This document shows, in pieces, positions 17,059 through 24,896 of a stretch of 64,000 nucleotides of DNA; position 1 is the first letter of the stretch; each line of letters starts with the position of its first letter. The translations under genes and the position numbers were made by a program. Source of the DNA: Kribbella monticola. GTDB taxonomy: Bacteria > Actinomycetota > Actinomycetes > Propionibacteriales > Kribbellaceae. The stretch covers positions 1 to 64,000 of the forward strand of contig NZ_QFXK01000090.1 of NCBI RefSeq assembly GCF_003261635.1. The letters are read 5' to 3'. The notes below the pieces were generated by a model. The model saw only the letters and a program-made list of their open reading frames with translations. It was not told the origin of the DNA and did not search any database.

Positions 17059-18086
17059 AGATCGGAATTCTGTTCGGGGGATGCTCCGAGGAGCACCCCA
17101 TCTCGCTCAAGTCGGTGCAGGAGGTCGCCAAGCACCTCGACCCCGACACCTACGAACCGTTCTACATCGGGATCACCAGGACGGGCACGTGGATGCTTTG
17201 TGACCGGCCGGGGCCCGACTGGGAGAACGGCAGGTGCCGGCCGGCTGTGCTCTCACCGGATCGGGACACCCGCGGCCTGCTCGTGCTGGAGGACGGCAAG
17301 TACGAGACGATCGAACTCGACGTCGTGCTGCCCGTGCTGCACGGCAAGTTCGGTGAGGACGGTGCGATCCAGGGCCTGCTGGAGCTGTCCGGCATCCCCT
17401 ACGTGGGCTGCGACATCCCGAGTTCTGCCTTGTGCATCGACAAGGCTCTCGCCTATCTGGTCGCCCGGAGCGCTGGGATCGCCACGCCGAGGTTCTGGAT
17501 CGTCTTGCCCGGCGAGCAGGTCGACCCGGGGCATTTCAGCTATCCGGTGTTCGTGAAGCCGGCCCGTTCGGGATCGTCCTTCGGTGTCAACAAGGTCGCC
17601 GGCCCGGACGACCTGCCGGCGGCGGTCGAGGCCGCGCGCCAGTACGACTCGAAGGTGCTGATCGAAGCCGCCGTCGTCGGCAGCGAGGTCGGTTGCGCCG
17701 TCCTGGGCATCGACCCGGACCTGGTCGTCGGTGAGGTGGATCGGATCTCGTTGTCGCACGGCTTCTTCCGGATCCACCAGGAGAGCAATCCGGAGAGCGG
17801 ATCGGACAATTCGACCCCGATCGTGCCCGCCGACATTTCCGCGGCGGAGCGCTCGCTCGTGCGGGAGACGGCCAAGGCGATCTATCGCGCCTTCGGTTGC
17901 CGCGGGCTGGCCCGGGTCGACATGTTCCTCACCGAGGACGGCACCGTCGTGCTCAACGAGGTCAACACGTTGCCCGGCCTCACGTCGTACAGCCGCTATC
18001 CGCGGATGATGGCGGCGGCGGGGTTGTCGCTCGGCGAGGTGATCGACCGGACGGTGTCGTTGGCGCTGACGGGAAAGCTGCGATGA
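17055..18086 (+). CDS. vanA: VanA-type D-alanine-D-lactate ligase
   Basis: A 343-residue ATP-grasp ligase. The order LHGKFGEDGAIQGLLELSG, then CDIPSSALCIDKALAYLVA, then the omega-loop RIHQESNPESGSDN with His241 corresponds to VanA/VanB and not to D-Ala-D-Ala ligases, which carry Lys-Tyr there. It makes the depsipeptide that replaces D-Ala-D-Ala in cell-wall precursors and lowers vancomycin binding. It overlaps vanH and vanX by 4 bp on each side. Whether the vanA or another letter variant is meant cannot be decided here; chemistry as a D-Lac ligase is well supported. Confidence 0.94.
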   Translation: MKIGILFGGCSEEHPISLKSVQEVAKHLDPDTYEPFYIGITRTGTWMLCDRPGPDWENGRCRPAVLSPDRDTRGLLVLEDGKYETIELDVVLPVLHGKFGEDGAIQGLLELSGIPYVGCDIPSSALCIDKALAYLVARSAGIATPRFWIVLPGEQVDPGHFSYPVFVKPARSGSSFGVNKVAGPDDLPAAVEAARQYDSKVLIEAAVVGSEVGCAVLGIDPDLVVGEVDRISLSHGFFRIHQESNPESGSDNSTPIVPADISAAERSLVRETAKAIYRAFGCRGLARVDMFLTEDGTVVLNEVNTLPGLTSYSRYPRMMAAAGLSLGEVIDRTVSLALTGKLR

Positions 18087-18691
18087 ACTCCGACTTCGTG
18101 TTCGTGGACGAATTCGTGCCGGGAATTCGCTGGGACGCCAAGTACGCCACCTGGGACAACTTCACCGGCAAACCGGTCGACGGCTATCTCGCCAACCGGA
18201 TCGTCGGCACCAGGGCTTTGTGTACGGCGTTGCAAAGCGCACGGGAGAAGGCTGAATCTCTCGGCCTGGGGTTGCTGCTGTGGGACGGCTATCGCCCGCA
18301 ACGAGCGGTGGACTGTTTCCGGCGCTGGTCTCAGCAACCGGAGGACGGCCGGACGAAGCTTCGGCACTATCCGAGGATCGACCGGTCCGAGATGTTCGAG
18401 AAGGGGTATGTGTCGGCCAAGTCGGGCCACAGCCGGGGCAGCACCGTCGATCTGACGCTGTACGACCTCACCACCGGTGAACTCGTTCCGATGGGCGGCG
18501 ACCACGATCTGATGGATCCGGTCTCGCACCACGGCGCAGCCGGAATCAGCGAGGTCGAAGCGGAGTACCGGCAGCATCTTCGGTCGATCATGGAGGACTG
18601 CGGCTTCCGCTCGTACGCCTGCGAATGGTGGCACTACACGTTGACGGACGAGCCGTACCCGGCCACCTATTTCGATTTCCCGATCGTCTGA
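18083..18691 (+). CDS. vanX: VanX D-Ala-D-Ala dipeptidase
   Basis: A 202-residue zinc dipeptidase that destroys D-Ala-D-Ala so that only D-Ala-D-Lac is used. All key positions fall at the numbers known for VanX: Arg71 (DGYRPQRA), His116 and Asp123 (SGHSRGSTVDL), Glu181 and His184 (EWWHY). The ATG overlaps the vanA stop. This completes the vanHAX core needed for D-Lac type resistance. Confidence 0.96.
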   Translation: MNSDFVFVDEFVPGIRWDAKYATWDNFTGKPVDGYLANRIVGTRALCTALQSAREKAESLGLGLLLWDGYRPQRAVDCFRRWSQQPEDGRTKLRHYPRIDRSEMFEKGYVSAKSGHSRGSTVDLTLYDLTTGELVPMGGDHDLMDPVSHHGAAGISEVEAEYRQHLRSIMEDCGFRSYACEWWHYTLTDEPYPATYFDFPIV

Positions 18692-18703
18692 ACCGGAGTG
18701 ACC

Positions 18704-19162
18704 ATGGAGATCCGACCGGTCCAGCTCGCCGACGCGGCCGCCGTCAACGAATTGCTGGCCGTTCTCGGCTACCCGCAAGGTGAGCCCGGGGACACGGCAC
18801 GCAGGATCAAGGCGTGGAGTGACGACCCGTCGGGCGCCGTCTACATCGCCGACGAAGCCGGGGTGGTGGCCGGCGTGATCGCGGTACAGATCTGCCCGTT
18901 CTTCGAGCGGGAGGGTTGCTGGGCCCGGATCACGGCGCTGGTCGTCTCCGAGCGAACTCGCCGGCGTGGCGTGGCTTCTCAGTTGATGGCCGCAGGGGAG
19001 TCATTCGCGAGGGAACAGGGGTGCGTCCGGATGGAGGTCACCAGTCGGCAGGAGCGCACGGACGCACACGAGTTCTACCGCCGGTACGGATACCAGGACC
19101 AAGCGGGTAAGTCGTCCCGGTTCCTGCGCGACCTGTCACTGGGCGAGCGGCGCGGCGGGTAG
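18704..19162 (+). CDS. GNAT family N-acetyltransferase in the van operon
   Basis: A 152-residue GNAT protein. The acetyl-CoA loop is RTRRRGVASQL (near residues 85-95) and a C-terminal FYRRYGYQ closes the fold. The ATG at 18704, with GGAG 5 nt upstream, is preferred to the GTG at 18698 that overlaps this GGAG. It starts 12 bp after vanX, so it is very likely the fourth gene of the operon. Its 3' end overlaps the 3' end of the convergent vanS by 27 bp. A GNAT is not part of the canonical vanHAX set; whether it modifies a precursor, a drug or is unrelated cannot be told. Confidence 0.85.
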   Translation: MEIRPVQLADAAAVNELLAVLGYPQGEPGDTARRIKAWSDDPSGAVYIADEAGVVAGVIAVQICPFFEREGCWARITALVVSERTRRRGVASQLMAAGESFAREQGCVRMEVTSRQERTDAHEFYRRYGYQDQAGKSSRFLRDLSLGERRGG

Positions 19163-20242
19163 TTTCACCGTGACGGTGAGGCCGCCGGCTGGGCGGGGAG
19201 TGAGGGTGAGAGTCCCGTCGTGGGCCTGGGCGATGCTCTTCACGATCGCCAGGCCCAGGCCGACACCGGCATGATCGGTGTGGATGCGCTGGCTGCCACG
19301 CTGGAACGGTTCGGTGAGCGTGGACAGCGCCTGCGGGGTGAGCTTCTCGCCGGTGTTCTCGACCGTCAGTACGACGTACCCGGGCTCGACGCCGGTCGTC
19401 ACCCAGACCGTGCCCTTCGCGGGCAGATTGTGCACGATCGCGTTGTGCACAAGGTTCGTTGCCATCTGCAACAACAGCGCGTGCGAACCCGTCGTGGGCG
19501 CCTGGTCGCCGGACGTCTCCAGAGCGACACCGTGCTTCTCGGCAAGGGCGAGCAGCGTTTCGGCTGCCTCCTCGGCGGCCAGGGACAGGTCGACGTGGCC
19601 ACGGGTGAAGGCGCGCTGGTTCGCGCGGCTGAGCAGCAGCAGGGCTTCGGTGAGGTCGATCGCCCGGGTGTTGACGTAGCGGAGACGCTCGATGAGTTCG
19701 CGAGGATCGCCGTCCTTGTTGTTGCGGGCCACGTCGAGCAGTGTCTGCGTGATCGCCAGTGGGGTGCGCAGTTCGTGCGAGGCGTTGGCCGCGAATCTCT
19801 GCTGCTCGGCGTCGTGGGCCTCCAGCCGCTCCAGCATGGTGTCGAACGCGTCGGCGAGTTCGCGGAACTCGTCCCGGCGGCCTTCCAGGTGGATCCGGTG
19901 CGACAGCGAACCGTTCGCGACCAGCCGGGTGGCATTGGTGATCCGGGTCAGCGGCGACAGCATGCTGCCGGCGAGAATCCACCCGCCGACCAGTCCGATG
20001 AACAACAAGAAGACGAGCATCGCCGCCGCCTTCGGTGCGAACGCGCTCACCAGCGCGGCGCGATCCGGTCCGGCCGGCCAATGCGGGCCGGTGCCGGGTG
20101 TGGCGGTACGCATCACCGCGGGGACGTACCGCAACAGGAACACCCAGACGACGGCCAGCAACATGCCGCCGGAAAGCATGATGACCGCCGCGTAGCTGAG
20201 CGTCAGTTTGAGCCGGACGCTCCAGCCGGGCTGCCTATCCAC
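19136..20242 (-). CDS. vanS: VanS-type sensor histidine kinase
   Basis: A 368-residue sensor with two membrane helices (about 17-40 and 73-93) and only about 30 external residues between them, then HAMP (SPLTRITNATRLVANGSL), the H box with His156 (ASHELRTPLA), the N box (NLVHNAIVHN) and G boxes (VENTGE, GVGLGLAIVKS). It should sense glycopeptide or wall damage and phosphorylate VanR. The GTG start at 20242 overlaps the vanR 3' end by 8 bp, so vanR-vanS are coupled. The small sensor loop matches actinobacterial VanS. The symbol rests on location and partner. Confidence 0.88.
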   Translation of the reverse strand: MDRQPGWSVRLKLTLSYAAVIMLSGGMLLAVVWVFLLRYVPAVMRTATPGTGPHWPAGPDRAALVSAFAPKAAAMLVFLLFIGLVGGWILAGSMLSPLTRITNATRLVANGSLSHRIHLEGRRDEFRELADAFDTMLERLEAHDAEQQRFAANASHELRTPLAITQTLLDVARNNKDGDPRELIERLRYVNTRAIDLTEALLLLSRANQRAFTRGHVDLSLAAEEAAETLLALAEKHGVALETSGDQAPTTGSHALLLQMATNLVHNAIVHNLPAKGTVWVTTGVEPGYVVLTVENTGEKLTPQALSTLTEPFQRGSQRIHTDHAGVGLGLAIVKSIAQAHDGTLTLTPRPAGGLTVTVKLPAAPLAQ

Positions 20243-20918
20243 GGCCCTCGCTCCCGGAGGTGGTGTCGATGCGGTAGCCGACGCCGAGCACGGTGGAGAT
20301 GATCCAGGGCTCGCCCAGACGCTTGCGCAGAGCCGAAACGGTGATGCGTACGGCGTTGGTGAAGGGGTCGGCGTTCTCGTCCCAGGCCCGCTCGAGCAGC
20401 TCTTCCGCGCTCACCACTCCGCCTTCGGCCGCGACGAGGACCTCCAGTACGGCGAACTGCTTGCGGGTGAGCGCGACGTACCGGCCGTCCCGGTAGACCT
20501 CACGGCGGAAGGGATCCAGTCGCAGGCCCGCGAGCTCGCGCACCGGCGGCCGGTTGGGGCTGCGCCGGCGATCGAGCGCCCTGAGCCGGAGTACCAGCTC
20601 TCGCAGCTCGAACGGCTTGGTCAGGTAGTCGTCGGCGCCGAGCTCGAACCCGGAAGCCTTGTCGTCGAGCCGGTCGGCGGCGGTGAGCATCAGGATCGGC
20701 GTTCCGGTGCCGGAGGCAACGATGCTCTTCGCGATCTCGTCACCGGACGGTCCGGGGATGTCGCGGTCGAGGACGGCGATGTCGTAGGAGTTGAGGCTGA
20801 GCAACTCCAGCGCCGTGTCGCCGTCACCGGCCAGATCGGCCGCGATCGCCTCCAGCCGCAGGCCGTCGCGAATGGCGGCCGCCATCAGGGGTTCGTCCTC
20901 GACGACCAGCACACGCAT
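20235..20918 (-). CDS. vanR: VanR-type response regulator (OmpR family)
   Basis: A 227-residue regulator with a receiver domain (acidic pocket VVEDEP, phospho-acceptor Asp51 in VLDRDIPG, Lys in LTKPFELRE) and an OmpR winged helix (ALTRKQFAVLEVLVAAEG, AVRITVSALRKRL). The start at 20918 (MRVLVVEDE) was chosen because a TAGCAT -10 ends 7 nt before it, which gives a leaderless mRNA, and because the receiver begins there. Predicted targets are the two near-identical blocks before vanH and vanY; it shares an 88-bp intergenic region with vanY. Confidence 0.9.
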   Translation of the reverse strand: MRVLVVEDEPLMAAAIRDGLRLEAIAADLAGDGDTALELLSLNSYDIAVLDRDIPGPSGDEIAKSIVASGTGTPILMLTAADRLDDKASGFELGADDYLTKPFELRELVLRLRALDRRRSPNRPPVRELAGLRLDPFRREVYRDGRYVALTRKQFAVLEVLVAAEGGVVSAEELLERAWDENADPFTNAVRITVSALRKRLGEPWIISTVLGVGYRIDTTSGSEGRG

Positions 20919-20925
20919 GATCGCC

Positions 20926-20931
20926 ATGCTA
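20926..20931 (-). promoter_or_regulatory. -10 element of leaderless vanR
   Basis: Read on the minus strand this is TAGCAT, a TANNNT match, 7 nt before the vanR ATG at 20918. The divergent vanY promoter block begins 13 bp further on. Confidence 0.5.
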
Positions 20932-20943
20932 CGAGACGGCACC

Positions 20944-21002
20944 TATCGTCCGTGTATCGAAAAGCGGATACGAGCTGACAACACCGCTCTGCCTTGACTG
21001 GG
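20944..21002 (+). promoter_or_regulatory. Probable VanR-activated promoter of vanY
   Basis: The second copy of the 59-bp block seen before vanH (50/59 identical, ungapped). TATCGTC begins at 20944, the GTATC/GATAC inverted arms lie in 20954-20971, TGACAA is at 20976-20981 and TTGACT at 20994-20999, 7 nt before the ATG. As it also lies beside vanR, binding here could autoregulate vanRS. Confidence 0.7.
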
Positions 21003-21006
21003 TCGC

Positions 21007-21621
21007 ATGAGTCGAACCACATCAACTCGGACAACGCCCCGCAGGAGCCTCCGACCGTACGCCGTGGGCCTGGTCGTGGTGACCGCCGCCGTCATCGGGA
21101 TCCTTGTCCACCGGTCGTCCACGGACCCGTTCACGGAGGTTCTGCGTGGCGATCACGGCGGTACGGCGACCGAGGCCGATGGGTCACTGCCCGACGATGC
21201 GACGGTGTTCGACGACAAGTACCCCGGGGTGGCGAACCTCGATGCCAAGCTGCTCCAGGCCCTGCGCGACGCGGCGAAGGACGCGGCCGACGACGGCGTG
21301 ACCTTCTACGTCAACAGCGGTTGGCGCTCACCGGAGTACCAGAACCAGCTGCTACGCGAGGCGATCGCGAAGTACGGATCGAAGGAGAAGGCCGCGCGCT
21401 GGGTCGCCACGCCGGACAAGTCGCCGCACGTCTCCGGACACGCGGTGGACATCGGCCACTCGGAGGCGAAAACCTGGCTGTCCGAGCACGGGTCGAAGTA
21501 CGGCCTGTGCCAGATCTACCGCAACGAGCCTTGGCACTACGAGCTGCGCCCCCAGGCGATCGAGCACGGTTGCCCACCCATGTACGCCGACCCCACCCAC
21601 GACCCGAGAACCCGGCAGTGA
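21007..21621 (+). CDS. vanY: VanY-type D,D-carboxypeptidase
   Basis: A 204-residue membrane-anchored peptidase of the M15B family: a basic N-terminus, one membrane helix (residues 17-36), then the extracellular zinc domain. Zinc and catalytic residues are His141 and Asp148 (SPHVSGHAVD), Glu174 and His177 (EPWHYEL). It trims the terminal D-Ala from precursors that escaped vanHAX. The ATG at 21007 has the same promoter geometry as vanH. It is transcribed away from vanRS and alone. Confidence 0.93.
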   Translation: MSRTTSTRTTPRRSLRPYAVGLVVVTAAVIGILVHRSSTDPFTEVLRGDHGGTATEADGSLPDDATVFDDKYPGVANLDAKLLQALRDAAKDAADDGVTFYVNSGWRSPEYQNQLLREAIAKYGSKEKAARWVATPDKSPHVSGHAVDIGHSEAKTWLSEHGSKYGLCQIYRNEPWHYELRPQAIEHGCPPMYADPTHDPRTRQ

Positions 21622-21649
21622 ATCGAGCGGGGCGCTCGCTCAACCGGAT

Positions 21650-22186
21650 TCAGGCGTGCTGTTTCGGTGCCAGGAAGACCACTATGTCGTTCTCCTGGCC
21701 AGGCAGCGTTTCGGGCTCGATCCAGCCGAGACGACGGTAGAACGCGACCGTGTCGTGCGCCTGGTCCCAGGTCAGCAGCCAGGCCCGTGGGTGCGCTGCT
21801 ACCAGCCCTTCGAGCAAGCGCCGGCCCAAGCCGGTACCGCGGGCGCGCTTGCGGACGCCGAGTTCGTCGATCTCGAACGCTCCGACCAGCAGTTCCCCGA
21901 CCCGCTCGGCGCCGAGGCGGTCGGCCACCTTGCCGTACGCGCGGTCGGTCCGGAACGGGGCGGGCGTGATCCAACCGGTCACGAACCCGTTGATCGAGCC
22001 GTCGTCGGCGTGGTCCACCAACGCCGCGAAGCCGTCGCGTCGGACGTCCTCGGTCAGCCGGTGCCGAAACGCGGTGCGGGTCTCCTCCGGGTCCCGGGCG
22101 TCCCAGGGCGGTGCGGTGAAGATCTCGACGTACGTGTCGGTCAGCTCGTCTGCGATGGACAGCAGGTCCGGCCCATAGGTCTTCAA
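21650..22186 (-). CDS. GNAT family N-acetyltransferase
   Basis: A 178-residue acetyltransferase with the CoA-binding loop KRARGTGLGRRLLEGLV and a C-terminal AHDTVAFYRRLGWIEPETL. The start is TTG at 22186: GGAG lies 5 nt upstream and no ATG or GTG fits better. It is convergent to vanY with a 28-bp gap and unrelated in sequence to the van-operon GNAT. Substrate unknown. Confidence 0.82.
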   Translation of the reverse strand: MKTYGPDLLSIADELTDTYVEIFTAPPWDARDPEETRTAFRHRLTEDVRRDGFAALVDHADDGSINGFVTGWITPAPFRTDRAYGKVADRLGAERVGELLVGAFEIDELGVRKRARGTGLGRRLLEGLVAAHPRAWLLTWDQAHDTVAFYRRLGWIEPETLPGQENDIVVFLAPKQHA

Positions 22187-22662
22187 GAATGCTCCTCGCG
22201 TCGTTCGGTTCAGCCCGTACGGCGTGCTGTTGGTCAGCCGTCGCGTGCCAGGCTACGCAGAGGCTGGCTCAGCATCTTCTCGCTGGTGCCGTCGACGGCA
22301 GCGCGAAGCTGTCCGGCCCTTGCGCCGGCCGGTTGCGGCATCGAATCCACAGATATCCGTCCGGGATAATTCTGCCGTTGTCCGGACGGAATAGGAAAAT
22401 AATATCTGGCGCAAACAGTCGCTCGTTTCAAAGGTAATTCCGGTGCCTCCGGCTATGGACATCACACTCCTGCGGGTGTGGACTGCAAGCACCGTCCGTG
22501 ACCCGGCGACCAGGGGGTGTGGGGGCAGATGACGGGATATCTCGCGATGCCAGGATCCCAGCACCGCTGTGGTTTTCGCGGTTCGGTGCGCTCTGCCCGG
22601 GCGCCGCCGCGGGCGCGAAGTCTCCGCCGTCAGCAAGAAATCCGATCACCAGGAGATTTCGC
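22187..22662. other. 476-bp gene-free region with a long inverted repeat
   Basis: I see no convincing coding frame here. It holds an unusually AT-rich patch (22350-22440) with the inverted repeat listed separately, and must contain the promoters of the flanking divergent GNAT and metalloprotease genes. The protease ribosome site AGGAG lies at 22651-22655. Confidence 0.5.
22356..22390. repeat. Inverted repeat with 9-bp arms
   Basis: TCCGTCCGG (22356-22364) and CCGGACGGA (22382-22390) are perfect inverted arms around a 17-bp AT-rich spacer. It could be an operator for either flanking gene or an RNA hairpin; no T-run follows, so a terminator is less likely. Confidence 0.45.
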
Positions 22663-23694
22663 ATGAACGATCCACCCGTCTGTTTTTTCATTCCGCCGTA
22701 CATCACTGATCACATTGCCAGGAATGCGAGTCGGCAGGGGCGCGATCCGGCCGCCGCCCGCGACGGCGCAAAGGCAGACCTCGCCCTTCGCCAGCAACGC
22801 AAGAGCGCCGCGTACGCCAGTCTCCAGGCGCTCACCGCTCCGACGCCCGGCAAGGCCGACGTCGTCATCTACGACGACCAGAATCAGTGGAACCTGAACG
22901 TCCAGCTCGTCCGTGGTCCGGGCGACCCGCCGGTCAAGGGCGCGAACGCCAACGCGGCGTACGACGCTCTGGAGGCGACCCGCGAGTTCTACCGCGAGGT
23001 GCTCGAGCGCGACTCGATCGACAACGCGGGCGCGACCATCGTCGGCAACGTCAACTTCGGTGTCCAGTACGACAACGCGTTCTGGGACGGCGCCGAGATG
23101 GTGTTCGGCAACGGGGACGACGTCATCTTCAAGGACTTCACCCACGACGTGGACGTGCCGGGCCACGAGCTGACGCACGGCGTCACGCAGTACACCGCCG
23201 GTCTGAACTACACCGACCAGTCCGGGGCGCTGAACGAGGCGACCTCCGACATCATGGGCGCCTGTGTCGACCAGTACGTCAACAAGCTCGACGCCGGGAC
23301 CTTCAACTGGCTGATCGGCGAGGACGTGATGGCCGACGACCTGTACGGCGAAGCCATCCGGTCGCTCGCACACCCCGGCACGGCGTACGACAATCCGATT
23401 CTCGGCAAGGACCCGCAGCCGGACAGCATGGCCGGCTACGTTCCGAACGGGGATCCGCACCTGAACAGCGGCATCATCAACCGGGTCTTCTACCTGATCG
23501 CCACCGACATCGGCAGCTTCCCCGCGGCCAAGCTCTGGTACGCGACGCTGCAGAACCTGTGGCCTGCCGCGGTGTTCACCGATGCGGCCTACGTCTGCAG
23601 CGAGATGGCCCGTGTCCTTGCGCGCGACGAAGTGATCGCTCGCCAGGCACCGCAGACGGTCCGGGCAGCGTTCCATGAAGTAGGGATCGTCTGA
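22663..23694 (+). CDS. M4 family metallopeptidase, protealysin-like
   Basis: A 343-residue thermolysin-type protease with His168-Glu169-Leu-Thr-His172, the third zinc ligand Glu192 (NEATSD) and the active-site His266 (DPHLNSG). The N-terminus has no signal peptide and only about a 50-residue propeptide, with FFIPPYI, the PPY-type motif of protealysins. Classical thermolysins have a signal peptide and a propeptide of about 200 residues. It is therefore either cytoplasmic until released or leaves by an unusual route. ATG at 22663 with AGGAG at 22651. Transcribed alone. Confidence 0.92.
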   Translation: MNDPPVCFFIPPYITDHIARNASRQGRDPAAARDGAKADLALRQQRKSAAYASLQALTAPTPGKADVVIYDDQNQWNLNVQLVRGPGDPPVKGANANAAYDALEATREFYREVLERDSIDNAGATIVGNVNFGVQYDNAFWDGAEMVFGNGDDVIFKDFTHDVDVPGHELTHGVTQYTAGLNYTDQSGALNEATSDIMGACVDQYVNKLDAGTFNWLIGEDVMADDLYGEAIRSLAHPGTAYDNPILGKDPQPDSMAGYVPNGDPHLNSGIINRVFYLIATDIGSFPAAKLWYATLQNLWPAAVFTDAAYVCSEMARVLARDEVIARQAPQTVRAAFHEVGIV

Positions 23695-23710
23695 GGCCGC
23701 GCGAAGCCGC

Positions 23711-23744
23711 CGCCGGCCGGCCTGAGCGGCTTGCACGGCCGGCG
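23711..23744. terminator. Hairpin between convergent genes
   Basis: CGCCGGCC (23711-23718) and GGCCGGCG (23737-23744) form an 8-bp stem with an 18-nt loop, 16 bp after the protease stop and 17 bp before the zinc-ribbon gene's stop. Confidence 0.45.
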
Positions 23745-23760
23745 CGCGGTATCGCCTCGG

Positions 23761-23970
23761 TCAGGCGGATCGATGCAGGTCCGAGCCCGGACCTGTCCAG
23801 GCGACGTCGCAGGCGTCGCACGACCAGCTGAAATGCTGGTGGTTGCGCTGCCTTGCGAGCACCGCCTTCCAGATCCCGGCTCCGCACGACCAGCAACTCG
23901 TACTGACGAGCACCCGGCCGTCGGTCACCTCGACGAGGTCTTCCCGCACCTGGCGGTTGGCTTCGGTCAT
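23761..23970 (-). CDS. Small zinc-ribbon-like protein
   Basis: A 69-residue protein with two CxxC knuckles, CWSC and CDAC, about 22 residues apart, as in zinc ribbons. Aromatic residues surround the second knuckle (HFSWSC). The ribosome site is a weak AGAAGAGAG before the ATG at 23970. On its strand, GTTTT then GGGCAA 14 bp later lies about 45 bp upstream, loosely like the stress promoters of 1-7 kb. I do not recognise the family; nucleic-acid or protein binding is possible. Confidence 0.6.
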   Translation of the reverse strand: MTEANRQVREDLVEVTDGRVLVSTSCWSCGAGIWKAVLARQRNHQHFSWSCDACDVAWTGPGSDLHRSA

Positions 23971-24049
23971 CGTGTGCTCTCTTCTGCCGGTTCTCTAGCA
24001 GTTGCCCGTGAGCACCGGGTCAAAACGTCTGCGAGCACAATCGCGCGTC

Positions 24050-24088
24050 GAGCGGAGCAAGGACCAGGTACTCGTCCTTGCCCCGCTC
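24050..24088 (-). terminator. Strong hairpin ending the frcBCA operon
   Basis: Arms 24050-24064 and 24074-24088 pair over 15 bp with one mismatch around a 9-nt loop. It starts 4 nt past the stop codon of the ATPase gene, and a short TTTT follows on the minus strand. Confidence 0.7.
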
Positions 24089-24092
24089 CGAG

Positions 24093-24896
24093 TCAGTTGT
24101 CCTGGAGGTTGGTGGCGCCGGTCATGATGGCGACGCCTTCGGTCATGGTGTGGGACTGCGGCGTGATGACACCCGCGCAGCGGCCGAGGCGCTGGATGTG
24201 GATGCGGTCGGCCACGTCCCAGACGTGGGGCATGTTGTGGCTGATCAGGATCACGGGGAGCCCACGCTCGCGGAGTCCCTTGATCATCTCGAGCACCTGC
24301 TGGGACTCCTTCACGCCCAGGGCGGCGGTCGGTTCGTCGAGGACGACCACCTTGCTGCCGAAGGCTGCCGCGCGAGCGACGGCGACGGCCTGGCGCTGGC
24401 CACCGGACAGCGTCTCCACTGTCTGCTGGATGTTCTGGATCGTCTGGATCCCCAGCTCGTGTACCGCTTCCGTGGCACGGTCGCGCATGCCGCGATGGTC
24501 GAGCATCCGGAAGACGCTGCCGAGGATGCCGGGGCGGCGTTCCTCCCGGCCGAGATACAGATTGCTGGCGATGTCGAGTGCCGGGGCCACTGCCAGCGTC
24601 TGGTAGACGGTCTCGATGCCGGCTGCCCGGGCGTCCTGCGGCCCCCGGAACGCGACCGGTGCGTCTTCGAGAGTCAGCTGCCCGGCATCAGGGATGAGCG
24701 CCCCGGTGAGGCACTTGATCAAGGTCGACTTGCCCGCGCCGTTGTCGCCGATCACGGCGAGCACCTCACCGGCGTACAGGTCGAGGTCGACACCGTCGAG
24801 GCCGATCACGCGTCCGAAGGTCTTGACCAGTCCTCTGGCCGACAGGATCGGGACCCGTACTCGCGTCGCCTGGGAGCTGTTCACGGTGGCGGTCAC
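24093..24896 (-). CDS. frcA: Sugar ABC transporter ATP-binding protein, FrcA-like
   Basis: A 267-residue single ATPase domain: Walker A GDNGAGKST, signature LSGGQRQAVA, Walker B VVVLDEPTAAL, and H-loop ISHNMPHVWD. Most monosaccharide importers of this class (RbsA, XylG) have two fused ATPase domains; the single form with a closing TGA(A/T)N-like end is typical of the fructose transporter FrcA. The GTG start at 24896 overlaps the permease stop (GTGA). It powers uptake through the permease encoded upstream. Confidence 0.85.
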   Translation of the reverse strand: MTATVNSSQATRVRVPILSARGLVKTFGRVIGLDGVDLDLYAGEVLAVIGDNGAGKSTLIKCLTGALIPDAGQLTLEDAPVAFRGPQDARAAGIETVYQTLAVAPALDIASNLYLGREERRPGILGSVFRMLDHRGMRDRATEAVHELGIQTIQNIQQTVETLSGGQRQAVAVARAAAFGSKVVVLDEPTAALGVKESQQVLEMIKGLRERGLPVILISHNMPHVWDVADRIHIQRLGRCAGVITPQSHTMTEGVAIMTGATNLQDN

